Source of the DNA: Sulfuriferula plumbiphila
Lineage (GTDB): Bacteria > Pseudomonadota > Gammaproteobacteria > Burkholderiales > Sulfuriferulaceae
DNA: 64,000 nucleotides
Direction: 5' to 3'
Assembly: GCF_009938015.1 (NCBI RefSeq)
Contig: NZ_AP021884.1
Location: forward strand, 2,440,585 to 2,504,584
Below the pieces are notes generated by a model. That model saw only the letters and a program-made list of their open reading frames with translations. It was not told where the DNA came from and ran no database searches. The position numbers and the translations under genes are program-made. Below, in pieces: positions 7,132 through 15,903 of the stretch. Each line of letters opens with the position of its first letter. Within the stretch, counting starts at the first letter, position 1.

Positions 7132-7860
7132 TCAGTTGCCGTAGAAGTTCACAGATTGCGGCGTGTACGCCGTGCCACTGCCGATGAAGCGGCGCGTCAC
7201 CTCGCGTCCACGCTCAACAGCGGCGGCTTGCCGAGCCAGTTCCAACGAAGCCGCACGGCCTTGCGTGAGCTGGAGCTGCTGGGTCTGGATGGACTGCTTG
7301 GCTTGCAGGGCCAGGAGCTGATTGGTGGCCTGCATGGCCTGCAAGGCGCCGGTGGCCGATTGGCTCTGGTCGACCAGATCGGCCAGCACGCCCTCATCCT
7401 GGTTCAGGTTCTGCGATACCTGCGCCTGCATGCGCATGGCGGTCTGCAAGCCCTGCAGCGTGTTTTGCCAGCGCTGGTGCGCATCCTGGAACATCTGGTT
7501 GCCGCTCACGCTGGCGGCATACTGCTCCGGGTAGAGTTGCGCGAATTGCTGGTCCATGTTCTGGATGTCGAAGGCCAGCCCACGTGCTTGGGAGATCAGT
7601 TGCCGCGTCGTGTCGAGGTTGGCCCGCAGGCGATTGACCACGTTGAAAGGCAGGCTTGCGAGGTTGCGAGCCTCGTTCATCAAGGACTGCGCTTCGTTCT
7701 GAAGCTGCTTGATCTGGTTGTTGATCTGCTCCAGCGTGTGTGCGGCAGTCAGGATGTTCTGGGCCAGATTCGTGGGGTCGACGACGACCCATTGCGCTTG
7801 TGCGATGGGTACGGCGCCAATCAAGGCAGCAACAGCAACGGCAAGAAGACGTTTTTTCAT
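7132..7860 (-). CDS. trbJ: Conjugal transfer protein TrbJ (VirB5-like)
   Basis: 242 residues. A periplasmic/pilus-tip VirB5-type protein. A clear Sec signal (MKKRLLAVAVAALIGAVPIAQAQ, residues 1-22, cleavage after AQA) begins at the ATG at 7860, which is why this start was preferred to the longer frame. The mature part is almost wholly helical with coiled-coil stretches (HTLEQINNQIKQLQNEAQSL), as in TrbJ. It overlaps the trbE stop by 4 bp. Confidence 0.93.
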   Translation of the reverse strand: MKKRLLAVAVAALIGAVPIAQAQWVVVDPTNLAQNILTAAHTLEQINNQIKQLQNEAQSLMNEARNLASLPFNVVNRLRANLDTTRQLISQARGLAFDIQNMDQQFAQLYPEQYAASVSGNQMFQDAHQRWQNTLQGLQTAMRMQAQVSQNLNQDEGVLADLVDQSQSATGALQAMQATNQLLALQAKQSIQTQQLQLTQGRAASLELARQAAAVERGREVTRRFIGSGTAYTPQSVNFYGN

Positions 7861-10307
7861 GGTGAAACCTCCAGAGGTTGGGAAGCAAGGAAGGACGCGG
7901 CCGAGGGAACGGACGGCAACAGGTCGGCCGCCCAATCGAGGCCACGATGGCGCAGCCAGGCACCGGCGAATCCCGGTGTTCCGGCATCGCGCAGCACGTT
8001 GTCGATAGCGCGTTGGTCCTGAGGCGTCGAGGCGCCCGCAAAGGCGAGCGTGACCGGCCCGAGGTCAAGATCGAACAGGCGGTTGCCCAGCCGCGACTGG
8101 TAGTAGTAGTCGCGCTTGGGCTGGGCGGTGGCGACGATCTCGATTTGCCGGCTGTTCAGCCCGAAGCCCTCGTAGATCGTGCGGATCTGCGGTTCAGTGG
8201 CCTGCGGGTTGGGCAGGAAGATGCGACTCGCGCAGCTCTCAATGATCGCGGGCGCGATGGTCGAGTCCTTGATGTCGGCCAGTGACTGCGTGGCAAAGAT
8301 GACGCTGACGTTCTTCTTGCGCAGCGTCTTGAGCCATTGGCGAATGCGCGCCGCGAACACCGGGTCGTCAAGGAACAGCCAGGCTTCATCGAGGATCAGC
8401 AGCGTCGGCGCGCCGTCGAAACGCTCATCGAAGCGTGCGAACAGATAGCCCAGCACGGCCAATACAGCGGCCTTGCTGTGCATCAGTTCCTCCATCTCGA
8501 AGCCCTGAACGTCGCCCACGCCCAGCCGGTCGCTGTCGGCATCCAGCAGCTTGCCGTGCGCGCCGCCGAGCACGTAGGGCGCGAGCGCTTGGCGCAGCAC
8601 GTTGGATTGCAGCAGCACCGACAGGCCGGTGAGCGTGCGTTGCTCCACGGGGGCCCCCGCGAGACTGCCGAGTGCCGACCAGATGGCCACCTTCTCATCG
8701 GGACCGATGGCAATGCCCTCGTGCCGCAGGCGGCCTTCGACCCACTCGGCCGCCCAGGTGCGATAACCTTCCCGATCGATGCGGGCGAGTGGCTGGAAAG
8801 CGATCGCACCATCGCCCCCCAGGTCGTAGTGCTCGCCGCCCAGGCCGAGAATGGTGGCGCGCATCGAACGCCCCATGTCGAAGGCGAAGATGCGTGAGCC
8901 GGGATAGCGGCGGAACTGCATCGCCAGCGTGGCGAGCAGAACCGACTTGCCCATCCCGGTCGGGCCAGCCACCAGCGTATGCCCCACGTCGCCGATGTGC
9001 GTCACCAGCCGGAACGGCGTCGCGCCCTCGGTGCGCGTGACGATCAGCGGCGGGCCATCGAGGTGATCGTTCTTTTCCGGTCCGGCCCACACCGCCGATA
9101 CCGGCATCAGGTGCGCGAGATTCAGCGTCGAGACGATGGGCTGGCGAACATTGGCATAGGCATTGCCCGGCACCGACGACAGCCAGGCCTCCACGGCGTT
9201 CAGCGTCTCCGGGATGGTCACGAAGCCACGCCCCTGAATGACGCGCTCCACCATGCGCAGCTTCTCGTCGGCCGTATTGGCGTCGGCATCCAGTACGGTC
9301 ACTGTCGCAGTGACGTAGCCGAAGGCAACCTGATCGCTGCCCAGCTCCTGCAAGGCCGCATCCGCGTCGGCAGACTTGTTGCTGGCATCGGTATCGACCA
9401 GCGGGCTTTCCTGTTGGAATATGGTTTCGCGCAGCAGCGCGAGGACGTTCTTGCGCTTGGCGAACCATTGCCGGCGCAGGCGGCCCAGTTCCTTCTCGGC
9501 CTCGGCCTTGTCCATGCACAGGAAGCGTGTGCTCCAGCGGTAGGCGAAACCGAGCCGGTTGAGGTCGTCCAGAATCCCCGGCCAGGTCGAGGTCGGAAAG
9601 CCGCGTATCGTCACAACGCGCAGGTGCTGGTCGCCCAGCATGGGCGCGAGACCGCCGACCAGCGGCGCATCAGCAAGCAGCGCATCAAGGTGGAACGGCA
9701 CTTCCGGCACCAACACCGAATAGCGCCGCGCTGAGACGGTCGCGTGCAGGTAGGTCAGCGTTGCTCCGTCGTCCAGCCAAACGATCTCCGGCATCACGCC
9801 GTCGAGCAGGTCATAGATGCGGTCGGTTTCCGCGACGAAGGCCGACAGGCGTTCGCGCCAGTCCACGCCCTGCGTGGGCGTGTTCTCGTAGAGCATCTTG
9901 GCTGCGCGGGCGCGGGACTCCTCGGGCGGCAGGAATTGCAGAGTGAGGTGATAGCCGCTCTCGAAGTGGTTCCCCGATTCCTCGAAGGTCGCGCGTCGCT
10001 CCTCGTCCACCAGCCAGGACAACGGCTCCGGGAAATCCGAATGCGGATAGTCCGCTGCGGGCCGGCGTTCGGCTTCGACGAACAGCGCCCAGCCAGTGCC
10101 GATCCGGCGCAGTGCGTTGTTCAGCCGTGCCGTGGTGGCAATCAGCTCGCCTTGGGTTGCACTGTCCAGGTCCGGCCCACGAAAGCGCGCCGTGCGCTGG
10201 AAACTGCCGTCTTTGTTGAGCACCACGCCCGGCGCGACCAGCCCGGCCCAAGGCAGCCAGTCGGCGAGCAAGGCTGGGCGCTGGCGGTATTCGGCGAAGT
10301 TCATCAT
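7857..10307 (-). CDS. trbE: Conjugal transfer ATPase TrbE (VirB4-like)
   Basis: 816 residues. The VirB4-family ATPase powers pilus assembly and substrate transfer at the inner membrane. The N-terminal CagE/TrbE/VirB4 domain is followed by Walker A (GPTGMGKSVLLATLAM) in the middle and Walker B (LLILDEAWLFLDD) plus FATQSLADIKDS near residue 660. The start is the tandem ATG-ATG at 10307/10304 (MMNFAEYRQRP). A longer upstream frame runs through trbD in another reading frame and is not real. The length is normal. Confidence 0.96.
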   Translation of the reverse strand: MMNFAEYRQRPALLADWLPWAGLVAPGVVLNKDGSFQRTARFRGPDLDSATQGELIATTARLNNALRRIGTGWALFVEAERRPAADYPHSDFPEPLSWLVDEERRATFEESGNHFESGYHLTLQFLPPEESRARAAKMLYENTPTQGVDWRERLSAFVAETDRIYDLLDGVMPEIVWLDDGATLTYLHATVSARRYSVLVPEVPFHLDALLADAPLVGGLAPMLGDQHLRVVTIRGFPTSTWPGILDDLNRLGFAYRWSTRFLCMDKAEAEKELGRLRRQWFAKRKNVLALLRETIFQQESPLVDTDASNKSADADAALQELGSDQVAFGYVTATVTVLDADANTADEKLRMVERVIQGRGFVTIPETLNAVEAWLSSVPGNAYANVRQPIVSTLNLAHLMPVSAVWAGPEKNDHLDGPPLIVTRTEGATPFRLVTHIGDVGHTLVAGPTGMGKSVLLATLAMQFRRYPGSRIFAFDMGRSMRATILGLGGEHYDLGGDGAIAFQPLARIDREGYRTWAAEWVEGRLRHEGIAIGPDEKVAIWSALGSLAGAPVEQRTLTGLSVLLQSNVLRQALAPYVLGGAHGKLLDADSDRLGVGDVQGFEMEELMHSKAAVLAVLGYLFARFDERFDGAPTLLILDEAWLFLDDPVFAARIRQWLKTLRKKNVSVIFATQSLADIKDSTIAPAIIESCASRIFLPNPQATEPQIRTIYEGFGLNSRQIEIVATAQPKRDYYYQSRLGNRLFDLDLGPVTLAFAGASTPQDQRAIDNVLRDAGTPGFAGAWLRHRGLDWAADLLPSVPSAASFLASQPLEVSP

Positions 10308-10317
10308 GGCTCGGTCC

Positions 10318-10587
10318 TCACACGTCCAGCAGCGGCTTGTGCTTGATGTGGCGGGCGAACACCTGCATGAACTGCGCGTCGACGCGGGCTCCCCACATCG
10401 CCAGCGAGTGGCCAACGATCCAGAGCACCATGCCCGGAATCCACAGTTGCAGGCCCAGGCCCACGGCGGCGGCCAGCGTGCCGTTGGCGATCGCCACGGT
10501 GCGCGGCGCACCGCCCAGCAGGATCGGCTCGGTCAGCGAGCGATGCAGCGGAATCTCAAAGCCCGGCAGGTCGTTGGCCGTGCTCAT
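10318..10587 (-). CDS. trbD: Conjugal transfer protein TrbD (VirB3-like)
   Basis: 89 residues. A small VirB3-family inner-membrane protein that works with VirB4. It contains FEIPLHRSLTEPILLGGAPR, the family N-terminus, then two adjacent hydrophobic helices (about 31-49 and 51-65). The ATG at 10587 overlaps the trbC stop; trbE follows 10 bp downstream. In some relatives VirB3 and VirB4 are fused; here they are separate. Confidence 0.93.
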   Translation of the reverse strand: MSTANDLPGFEIPLHRSLTEPILLGGAPRTVAIANGTLAAAVGLGLQLWIPGMVLWIVGHSLAMWGARVDAQFMQVFARHIKHKPLLDV

Positions 10588-10961
10588 ACGACGGCCCCGC
10601 CGGAGAAGCTGAAGAACGACAGGAAGAACGAGGATGCGGCAAAGGCTATGGACAGGCCGAAGACGATCTGGATCAGCTTGCGGAAGCCACCCGATGTGTC
10701 GCCGAAGGCCAGTGCCAGGCCGGTGGAAATGATGATGATCACCGCGATGATGCGTGCGACCGGCCCTTGGATGGAGTCGAGGATGGATTGCAGCGGCCCT
10801 TCCCAAGGCATCGAGGAGCCGGCTGCTTTCGCCGTGCCAACCGTCATCAGCATCGCAGCAGCCAGCAGCAGGCCGTGATGGGCGGGCTCGGCAAGGCGGC
10901 GCAAGCGAGCGAGGATCGAAACCGGATTTACGGAAAAGCGGAAAGTATGGGCGTGCGTCAT
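10584..10961 (-). CDS. trbC: Conjugal pilin TrbC (VirB2-like)
   Basis: 125 residues. Prepilin of the conjugative pilus. A long basic leader precedes the signal segment (LLLAAAMLMTVGTAKA, cleavage after AKA at about residue 46). Two hydrophobic helices follow (about 64-85 and 95-115) around the short basic loop FGDTSGGFRKLIQ, the VirB2 fold. In IncP plasmids TraF processes this pilin, and a TraF is present in this ICE at 26241-26852. Confidence 0.93.
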   Translation of the reverse strand: MTHAHTFRFSVNPVSILARLRRLAEPAHHGLLLAAAMLMTVGTAKAAGSSMPWEGPLQSILDSIQGPVARIIAVIIIISTGLALAFGDTSGGFRKLIQIVFGLSIAFAASSFFLSFFSFSGGAVV

Positions 10962-11998
10962 GGCAGTTCTCCAGAGTGGTTGAGGGACGGGGAAGGAACG
11001 ACGGAAGAAGGCGGCAGCAGCTCTGGAAACGGGGTTTCCAGAACGTCCGCCAAGCGATAGCCCGTGCCGTCGAAGCCGGCGACACGGGCGATGGTTTCGA
11101 TGCGGCGCTTGTGGCCACGGCCCACGATGAACACGACGACGTTCACCGCCTCGGCGATCAGTGCGCGCGGCGGATTCACCGCGACTTCAAGAACCAACTG
11201 TTCCAGGCGCAGCAGTGCGCCCAGCGCGGAGCCGGCATGAATGGTGGCGATGCCACCGGGGTGACCTGTGCCCCACACCTTGATGAGATCCAGCGCTTCG
11301 CCGCCGCGTACCTCGCCGACCACAACGCGGTCGGGGCGCAGCCGCATCGTGGCGCGCACCAGCTCAGTCATGGACACGACGCCCGCGCGTGTGCGCAACG
11401 GCACATGGTCGCGGGCGGCGCATTGCAGCTCGATGGTGTCTTCGAGCACCAGCACGCGGTCGCCGGTGACGGCGATCTCGGCGAGCAAGGCATTCGCCAA
11501 CGTCGTTTTGCCAGTGCTGGTGCCGCCGGCGATCAGGATGTTCTGCCGCTCGCGCACGGCATGGCGCAGGAACTCGGCCTGTGGGGCAGACAGGATGCCG
11601 TCGGTCACGTAGCGATCCAGGCCGATGATGTTCACGGCGCGCTTGCGCAGCGCGAAGGCAGGCCCCGGTGCGGCGGGCGGCAGGATGCCCTCGAAGCGCT
11701 CGCCCGTCTCGGGCAACTCGGCGGTCAGAAGCGGTTGACCGCGATGGACCTCCGCGCCAACGTGTGCAGCGACCAGACGGATGATGCGTTCGCCGTCTTC
11801 TTCAGACAGTTCCACGCCCAGCGGTGCGCGGCCGGACGACAGGCGATCCTCCCACAGTGACCGGTCGGGGTTGAGCATGATTTCCACCACGTCCGGGTCT
11901 TCCAGCGCGGCGGCGATCACTGGCCCCATGGCCGTGCGCAGCATGCGGATGCGTCGGTCGAGCGACGTGGCGGCGAAGGACTCGGGTTGCGCGCTCAT
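10958..11998 (-). CDS. trbB: Conjugal transfer ATPase TrbB (VirB11-like)
   Basis: 346 residues. A hexameric VirB11-type traffic ATPase at the cytoplasmic face of the T4SS. Walker A is GGTSTGKTTLANALL (about 159-173). An Asp box (VLVLEDTIELQC), Walker B (RVVVGEVRGGEALD) and a His box (GHPGGIATIHAGSA) follow in the family order. The ATG overlaps the copG-like gene upstream by 4 bp. First of the nine-gene trb cluster. Confidence 0.96.
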   Translation of the reverse strand: MSAQPESFAATSLDRRIRMLRTAMGPVIAAALEDPDVVEIMLNPDRSLWEDRLSSGRAPLGVELSEEDGERIIRLVAAHVGAEVHRGQPLLTAELPETGERFEGILPPAAPGPAFALRKRAVNIIGLDRYVTDGILSAPQAEFLRHAVRERQNILIAGGTSTGKTTLANALLAEIAVTGDRVLVLEDTIELQCAARDHVPLRTRAGVVSMTELVRATMRLRPDRVVVGEVRGGEALDLIKVWGTGHPGGIATIHAGSALGALLRLEQLVLEVAVNPPRALIAEAVNVVVFIVGRGHKRRIETIARVAGFDGTGYRLADVLETPFPELLPPSSVVPSPSLNHSGELP

Positions 11999-12459
11999 GA
12001 GGCACGCTCCTGGGCTTCGGCCAATGCCGCCGCTTCGTCCAGCCGCGCAGAGTCGGGTTGAAGTTCCTCCACCACGTCGCGCACAAGACTGCGCCCACGC
12101 AATAGGTGACGGCCGAGCTGTTCGACGAACTGCTCGAATCGCGCCTTGCCTTGGGCGCGGGCCGCTTCCTGGTGGGCTTCAGGCACCGGCGTGCTGACGG
12201 TCAGGAAGTAGCGAACGAATAGCGCCAGCGTCTCGATCTCGATGTTCTGGTCGCGCTCCAGCCGCTCGAACTGGCGTGACAGCCGATCAAGCCGCTTGGC
12301 GATGGCCGCCTCGCGCTGATCGCCCGCATCGGGCGACAACCAGGACGCCAGTGCCGCCGCGACGATGGACGACTTGGACACACCTTTCTTGGCGGCCAGC
12401 TCGTCCAGACGTTTCGCGTGCTCGGGTGGAATGAACAGGTTGAGGCGGTATTGGCTCAT
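11995..12459 (-). CDS. CopG-family ribbon-helix-helix protein between traG and trbB
   Basis: 154 residues. The N-terminal ribbon-helix-helix reads RLNLFIPPEHAKRLDELAAKK with KSSIVAAALASWL as second helix; the remainder is helical and charged. It sits at the traG-trbB junction, coupled by ATGA overlaps on both sides. The same position holds a CopG-like gene in Tn4371-type ICEs. A local transcriptional regulator of the transfer operon or a relaxosome accessory are the likely roles; the sequence does not distinguish them. Confidence 0.8.
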   Translation of the reverse strand: MSQYRLNLFIPPEHAKRLDELAAKKGVSKSSIVAAALASWLSPDAGDQREAAIAKRLDRLSRQFERLERDQNIEIETLALFVRYFLTVSTPVPEAHQEAARAQGKARFEQFVEQLGRHLLRGRSLVRDVVEELQPDSARLDEAAALAEAQERAS

Positions 12460-14441
12460 AGCTGGAGTCCGTCGTCGGGGTCGAGGGATGCCAGCCGGGC
12501 CGTGCGCTGCATGGCCGGGTCGAGCTGGCGGGGAAGCGGCAGCGGCAAATCGTCGTCATCGAGCAGTGCCAGGTCGTTGCTCGCTGGCTCCTGTTTTGGG
12601 TGGTACTCGGCGACCTCGGACAGCTCTGGCTGACGCCGTGGCCCGCCGTCATCGGCGGTGGCCGTGTCGCTGCCGGTCAGGCCCACAGCGGCGGGGACTG
12701 CCATGCCGCTCCAGTCGTCGGCGCGTGTCGGCGGTGCATCGGCATAGCGCCCGGCTGCGTGCGCGGGCGGCGGCAGTACGCGCCGCTTGAAGTTCACGTC
12801 CGCGAAGTAGCGCAGCTTCTTCGCCTTGATCGGTGCCATGCTGGACACCATCACCACGGCCTCGTCGGGCGGGAGCTGCATGACCTCACCAGGTGTAAGC
12901 AGTGGCCGCGCCGTTTCCTGCCGCGACACCATCAGGTGCCCCAGCCACGGCGCGAGCCGGTGCCCAGCATAGTTGCGCTGCGCGCGCAACTCCGTGGCCG
13001 TGCCCAGAGTCTCGGAAATGCGCTTGGCTGTTCGTTCGTCGTTGGTGGCGAACGTCACCCGGACATGACAGTTGTCGAGGATCGAATGGTTCTGACCGTA
13101 GGCTTTGTCGATCTGGTTGAGCGACTGCGCGATGAGGAAGCTGCGAATCCCGTAGCCGGCCATGAACGCCAGCGCCGTCTCGAAGAAGTCGAGTCGGCCA
13201 AGTGCCGGGAACTCGTCGAGCATCAACAGCAGTTTGTGGCGACGCGCGATGCCATCCGAGCCATCCAACGATTCAGTGAGCCTCCGACCGATCTGGTTGA
13301 GGATCAAGCGCACCAACGGCTTGGTACGGCTGATGTCGGACGGCGGCACGACCAGGTACAGCGATACCGGATGCTCTGCCGAAATCAAGTCGGCGATGCG
13401 CCAGTCGCAGCGCGACGTGACTTCGGCCACTGTGGGGTCGCGGTATAGGCCGAGGAACGACATGGCCGTGGACAGCACACCCGAACGCTCGTTGTCGCTC
13501 TTGTTGAGCACTTCGCGCGCGGCCGAGGCGACGACGGGATGCGGGGCATCACCCAGGTGCCGCGTCGTCATCATCCGGTGCAGCGTCAACTCGAATGGGC
13601 ATGCCGGGTCGGACAAAAAGTTGGCGACGCCGCGCAGCGTCTTGTCTTCGCCGGCATAGAGCACATGCAGGATGGCGCCGACCAGCAGCGCGTGCGAAGT
13701 TTTCTCCCAGTGGTTGCGACGCTCCAGCGCACCTTCCGGGTCCACCAGGATGTCGGCGATATTCTGCACGTCGCGCACCTCATGCGCGCCGCGCCGCACC
13801 TCCAGCAGCGGGTTGTAGGCCGCTGAATTCGTATCGGTGGGGTTGAACAGCAGGCAGTGCGAGAAGCGCGAGCGCCAACCGGCGGTGATGGACCAGTTCT
13901 CGCCCTTGATGTCGTGGATCACGGTGGACGCGGGCCAGGAGAGCAGCGTTGGCACCACCAGGCCGACGCCCTTGCCCGAGCGCGTCGGTGCGAAGGTCAG
14001 GACGTGTTCGGGGCCTTCGTGACGCAGGTATTGCCCGTCATGCAGGCCGAGGAAGACGCCGGCCGGTTGGGTCAGTCCTGCCTTGCGGATGTCACTGGTT
14101 TCGGCCCAGCGCGCCGAACCATAGGTCGTGACCAGCTTCGACTGCCGCGAACGCCACACCGACATGGTGATGGCGACGACGACGGCGATCAACCCGCTGC
14201 CGCCAGCGATCGCGCCGCCGATGTCGAAGACGTTGGGCGCGTAGGCATCGAAGAAGAACCACCACTCGAACAGCCGCCAAGGGTGATACACCGGCGTGCC
14301 GAAGAAATCAAACCAAGGCGAGCCAAGACGTAGTTGGTAGCCCAAGGCGGCGGCTGTCCATTGCGTGGCACCCCACACGCCGGCGATCACGATGCTGAAT
14401 ACAGCAACGATCTGCCCGAACAGCACACCTTGACCTTGCAT
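12456..14441 (-). CDS. traG: Type IV coupling protein TraG (VirD4-like)
   Basis: 661 residues. A hexameric inner-membrane DNA pump that docks the relaxosome to the T4SS. Two N-terminal membrane helices (about 9-30 and 60-82), Walker A APTRSGKGVGLVVPTLL and Walker B LLLMLDEFPALGRL are seen, with the C-terminal TraG family region. The start is the ATG at 14441 (MQGQGVLFG), preceded by GGGAGG; a frame extending 10 residues upstream lacks such a site. First gene of the long transfer operon (traG-copG-trbBCDEJLFGI-DUF2274). Confidence 0.95.
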   Translation of the reverse strand: MQGQGVLFGQIVAVFSIVIAGVWGATQWTAAALGYQLRLGSPWFDFFGTPVYHPWRLFEWWFFFDAYAPNVFDIGGAIAGGSGLIAVVVAITMSVWRSRQSKLVTTYGSARWAETSDIRKAGLTQPAGVFLGLHDGQYLRHEGPEHVLTFAPTRSGKGVGLVVPTLLSWPASTVIHDIKGENWSITAGWRSRFSHCLLFNPTDTNSAAYNPLLEVRRGAHEVRDVQNIADILVDPEGALERRNHWEKTSHALLVGAILHVLYAGEDKTLRGVANFLSDPACPFELTLHRMMTTRHLGDAPHPVVASAAREVLNKSDNERSGVLSTAMSFLGLYRDPTVAEVTSRCDWRIADLISAEHPVSLYLVVPPSDISRTKPLVRLILNQIGRRLTESLDGSDGIARRHKLLLMLDEFPALGRLDFFETALAFMAGYGIRSFLIAQSLNQIDKAYGQNHSILDNCHVRVTFATNDERTAKRISETLGTATELRAQRNYAGHRLAPWLGHLMVSRQETARPLLTPGEVMQLPPDEAVVMVSSMAPIKAKKLRYFADVNFKRRVLPPPAHAAGRYADAPPTRADDWSGMAVPAAVGLTGSDTATADDGGPRRQPELSEVAEYHPKQEPASNDLALLDDDDLPLPLPRQLDPAMQRTARLASLDPDDGLQL

Positions 14442-14471
14442 CCTGGCCTCCCGATTTCTCCTGCGCGGCAA

Positions 14472-14491
14472 GCGGCACGAAAACGTGCCGC
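14472..14491. promoter_or_regulatory. Perfect hairpin in the leader upstream of traG
   Basis: GCGGCACG-AAAA-CGTGCCGC, 8-bp perfect arms, about 30 nt upstream of the traG start. The same arm sequence recurs in the inverted repeat at 25890-25921 upstream of the relaxase. A second, shorter repeat (ACGGTC/GACCGT) lies at about 14516-14535. Possible operator or mRNA leader element for the transfer operon. Confidence 0.45.
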
Positions 14492-14585
14492 ATTCGGGAG
14501 ATTCGGGGCTTGATCACGGTCGGTCAAAGACCGTTATCGGGACAAAGATGCTTGATAAAACATCAATTCATGTAGCGGCGAAGCG

Positions 14586-14621
14586 AATAAAAACGCCGCA
14601 AGCGACGGCGCGTTGCGGCGT
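14586..14621 (-). terminator. Intrinsic terminator of traR-eexN
   Basis: On the minus strand: ACGCCGCAA, an 11-nt loop, TTGCGGCGT, then TTTTTATT. It lies 42 bp after the eexN stop, so traR-eexN is separated transcriptionally from the traG operon. The spacer from 14442 to 14662 otherwise holds only the leader hairpin. Confidence 0.7.
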
Positions 14622-14662
14622 ATCGAGCAGATAAATGCGGTTTTGTTGCAAGTCGTCCCAGA

Positions 14663-14938
14663 TCAGAACTTGGGCGGCTCCTTCGGCGGCGTGTAGGGTG
14701 TTTTGCCATCGCCGAGAAAGCGCCGATTCGTCGCTTCGGCTACTCGGTTGCAGAGTTCATCACCGAGCTTTGTTCGATCTGTCTTGCATTGCTGGCGCAG
14801 TGCCTTCAACCGTTCGGGATTGGCGGCGAGCGATTCAACGGATTCGATTGGTGCAGAGCTGTTGCTTGTCGCGGTCGGTTCGGGCTTGCCACAGGCAACC
14901 AACGTTGTAGTAAGCAGAAACGGGATGATCTTCTTCAT
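14663..14938 (-). CDS. eexN: EexN-family entry-exclusion lipoprotein
   Basis: 91 residues. The N-terminus MKKIIPFLLTTTLVAC is a lipoprotein signal with lipobox LVAC (Cys16). The mature part contains LAANPERLKALRQQCK and the C-terminal RRFLGDG segment typical of EexN proteins of ICEs and IncN-like systems. It should reduce redundant mating-pair formation with cells already holding the element. The ATG overlaps the traR stop (ATGA), so expression is tied to the regulator; a terminator follows. Confidence 0.85.
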   Translation of the reverse strand: MKKIIPFLLTTTLVACGKPEPTATSNSSAPIESVESLAANPERLKALRQQCKTDRTKLGDELCNRVAEATNRRFLGDGKTPYTPPKEPPKF

Positions 14939-15879
14939 GGCTCGATTTCCTCTGGTGGATCAGTTCGTTCAAGTGCAGCTGAGGTCTTTCCTCTTGGGGG
15001 ATCAATGGCAAGGACTCGTTTGATGAAACGAGCCAAGGCATCTGACGGCTCGCTATCCGCACGCAACAGGTAAGTCGTGAGCATGTGCGAACGACCAGCC
15101 AGCGGTCGGGCCACCACGCTGGGTTCACGGCTGGCGGCAATCTGCGAAGCGCCCGCCAACCCGAGCGCAAAACCTGCCGACACCAGGGTCATCATCAGAT
15201 CGAAGGACGCGACTCGTTCGGCGATCAACGGCTCCATACTTGATTGACGCAAAGCGCGATCAATTTGGCGAGCGTGTCCTTCGCATGTATGCGCATCGCC
15301 GAGTGCCAAGGGATAGCGCAACACCTCGTCCAGCGGTACACGCTTGTAGGCGAGCAATGGGTGACGTGCCGGAACCGCCACCATCAATGGATCGTGCCAA
15401 ATGGGTTCAGCAACAAGTCCATCACCGGCTTCATCCAACTGAGCAAACCCTACGTCGTAGAGATCGTCGTGCAGCCCCTTGATCTGCTGGGACAAGGGAA
15501 CCTCGGTTAGGCGAATCTCGATCTCAGGCTCTTCCTGCCGGCAAAGTGCCAAGAGGGCTGAGAAGCAGGTCGGCGTGATGCCGTCAGACAAGGCAATGCG
15601 CAATTGGCCATGGAAGCCGTTGGCGGCGGCTTTTACGCTGTCCCGAGCCTGCTGCAAGGAGGCGAAGACGCGAGGCACGTGTTCCAAGAACATCCGGCCC
15701 GCGCGCGTGAGTCGGGTACTGCGGGTGGTGCGAGCAAATAGCTGAACACCCAGGTCTTCTTCCAGTTCTTTGATGGCGCGTGAAAGCGGCGACTGTTCGA
15801 TATGTAAGCGCTCGGCCGCCCGGGCGAAGTGGAGTTCTTCGGCCACTGCCAAGAAGCAGCGTAAGTGCCTCAACTCCAT
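14935..15879 (-). CDS. traR: LysR-type transcriptional regulator TraR
   Basis: 314 residues. An N-terminal winged HTH (ELRHLRCFLAVAEELHFARA, then AAERLHIEQSPLSRAIKELE) is followed by the two-lobed LysR effector domain. Tn4371-type ICEs carry a LysR regulator named traR beside the transfer genes, and the coupling to eexN fits. Alternatively it could serve the aminotransferase cassette that ends 24 bp upstream. The effector is unknown. Confidence 0.82.
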   Translation of the reverse strand: MELRHLRCFLAVAEELHFARAAERLHIEQSPLSRAIKELEEDLGVQLFARTTRSTRLTRAGRMFLEHVPRVFASLQQARDSVKAAANGFHGQLRIALSDGITPTCFSALLALCRQEEPEIEIRLTEVPLSQQIKGLHDDLYDVGFAQLDEAGDGLVAEPIWHDPLMVAVPARHPLLAYKRVPLDEVLRYPLALGDAHTCEGHARQIDRALRQSSMEPLIAERVASFDLMMTLVSAGFALGLAGASQIAASREPSVVARPLAGRSHMLTTYLLRADSEPSDALARFIKRVLAIDPPRGKTSAALERTDPPEEIEP

Positions 15880-15903
15880 AAAAGCATCCCTTGTCCTTTC
15901 AGC

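Noticed and set aside
7857..10511. Longer start for trbE
   Set aside because: The upstream extension runs through trbD in a different frame and has no TrbE homology; MMNFAEY at 10307 is the natural start.
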